6,687 nucleotides of DNA from Desulfocapsa sp. Lineage in GTDB: Bacteria; Desulfobacterota; Desulfobulbia; Desulfobulbales; Desulfocapsaceae. The stretch covers positions 1-6,687 of the forward strand of contig JAOZKX010000120.1 in assembly GCA_029935135.1 (NCBI GenBank), given 5' to 3'. The position numbers and the translations under genes were made by a program. Below the pieces are notes generated by a model. It did not search any database, was not told where the DNA came from, and saw only the letters and a list, made by a program, of their open reading frames with translations. Shown here in pieces: positions 6,219-6,687 of the stretch (position 1 is its first letter; each line of letters starts with the position of its first letter).

Positions 6219-6687
6219 TCATTGTATCTCTTTACTGACAGCAAGAAGTGTGTCAACCGTCCTCTTGATTGTATATGGTGATACCTGCGCGCTCTCCTGC
6301 AGACTATTGTTTTGCCATTTTTTAATATAACGGATGATTGTTTCTGCTATGGCATGTGCATTATCAGGGGAAGCAACCTGATGGCCACATTCGGTGACAA
6401 TTTGGGCAAGTTCTGATGACTCTGTGGTGAGGGCCAGCAGAGGGCGTCCTGTCAGTAGGTACTCATATACCTTGGAGGGGACATACTCCTCACATACCAG
6501 CCCGCTGCCATGGAGGATTATCAGGATATCAGAGCATTTCATTGCTTCCAACACCTGCTGCCGCCCGGATTTTCCACTGAGATGGTCATATTCCAGCCTG
6601 CCGTGTTCCTGCAGTATATTTCCCAGTGGGAATTGCTCTAAAGCCTTTTTCGAGTTGTCATCTAGGCCGGTACCGTAAATATCAAGA
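6219..6687 (-). CDS. Glycosyltransferase GT-B fold, family 4-like, C-terminal part (5' end beyond the window)
   Basis: Partial gene: the frame stays open from the right edge to the TGA at 6219-6221, giving 155 visible residues; the N-terminal domain lies outside. The visible part matches the nucleotide-sugar-binding domain of retaining family 4 enzymes: LDIYGTG at the edge, a stretch ending CSDILIILHG (visible residues 51-60), and EYVPSKVYEYLLTGRPLLAL (visible residues 67-86) containing the E-x7-E pair E67/E75, followed by ELAQIVTECGHQVASPDN. An internal GTG at 6554 gives a 111-residue reading frame, but this would cut the domain and is not the real start. It probably heads or continues the - strand LPS operon. 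Specific donor unknown. Confidence 0.88.
   Translation of the reverse strand, partial: LDIYGTGLDDNSKKALEQFPLGNILQEHGRLEYDHLSGKSGRQQVLEAMKCSDILIILHGSGLVCEEYVPSKVYEYLLTGRPLLALTTESSELAQIVTECGHQVASPDNAHAIAETIIRYIKKWQNNSLQESAQVSPYTIKRTVDTLLAVSKEIQ

Noticed and set aside
6219..6554. A free-standing 111-residue protein starting at GTG 6554
   Set aside because: The same frame stays open to the window edge and continues the glycosyltransferase domain upstream, so this is an internal codon of a partial gene.

Overview
The window looks like part of the chromosome of a Gram-negative bacterium with moderate G+C. It carries lipopolysaccharide (LPS) core glycosyltransferases, including GT9 heptosyltransferase-like and WaaE-like enzymes, next to a GspE/PilB-type secretion or pilus ATPase. 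The C-terminal cyclic-nucleotide domain on that ATPase, together with this gene mix, recalls sulfate-reducing Desulfobacterota (Desulfobulbales-like 'deltaproteobacteria'). That placement is an inference from protein style, not a demonstrated assignment. No mobile element, CRISPR array, tRNA or rRNA is visible.

Layout: positions 1-320 contain no complete gene. They hold a strong intrinsic terminator (100-145) closing something upstream on the + strand, then an AT-rich leader with inverted repeats. On the + strand follow a 744-residue GspE/PilB-family ATPase (321-2555) and, six bases later, a WaaE/KdtX-like family 2 glycosyltransferase (2562-3353). On the - strand, reading from the right edge leftwards, lie the C-terminal part of a GT-B (family 4-like) glycosyltransferase (6687-6219), a family 2 glycosyltransferase (6164-5205), a family 9 WaaC-like heptosyltransferase (5198-4167) and another family 2 glycosyltransferase with a galactosyltransferase-like C-terminal motif (4152-3340). 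The two transcription units converge and overlap tail to tail by 14 bp at 3340-3353, with no terminator hairpin between them.

How the genes may work together: five of the six genes are glycosyltransferases with cytoplasmic active sites, consistent with assembly of an LPS inner and outer core. The WaaC-like enzyme would add the first heptose and the WaaE-like enzyme a hexose to that heptose; the other three would extend or decorate the oligosaccharide. The ATPase is the outlier. It appears to carry two candidate nucleotide-sensing modules, an N-terminal MshEN-type tandem motif (c-di-GMP in characterised relatives) and a C-terminal cyclic-nucleotide-binding domain, on either side of a complete hexameric motor domain. 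It has no other pilus or type II secretion gene beside it in the window and is probably co-transcribed with the WaaE-like gene. This architecture is the most interesting feature here. The window is otherwise an ordinary cell-surface polysaccharide region, and I do not see a clearly undescribed system.
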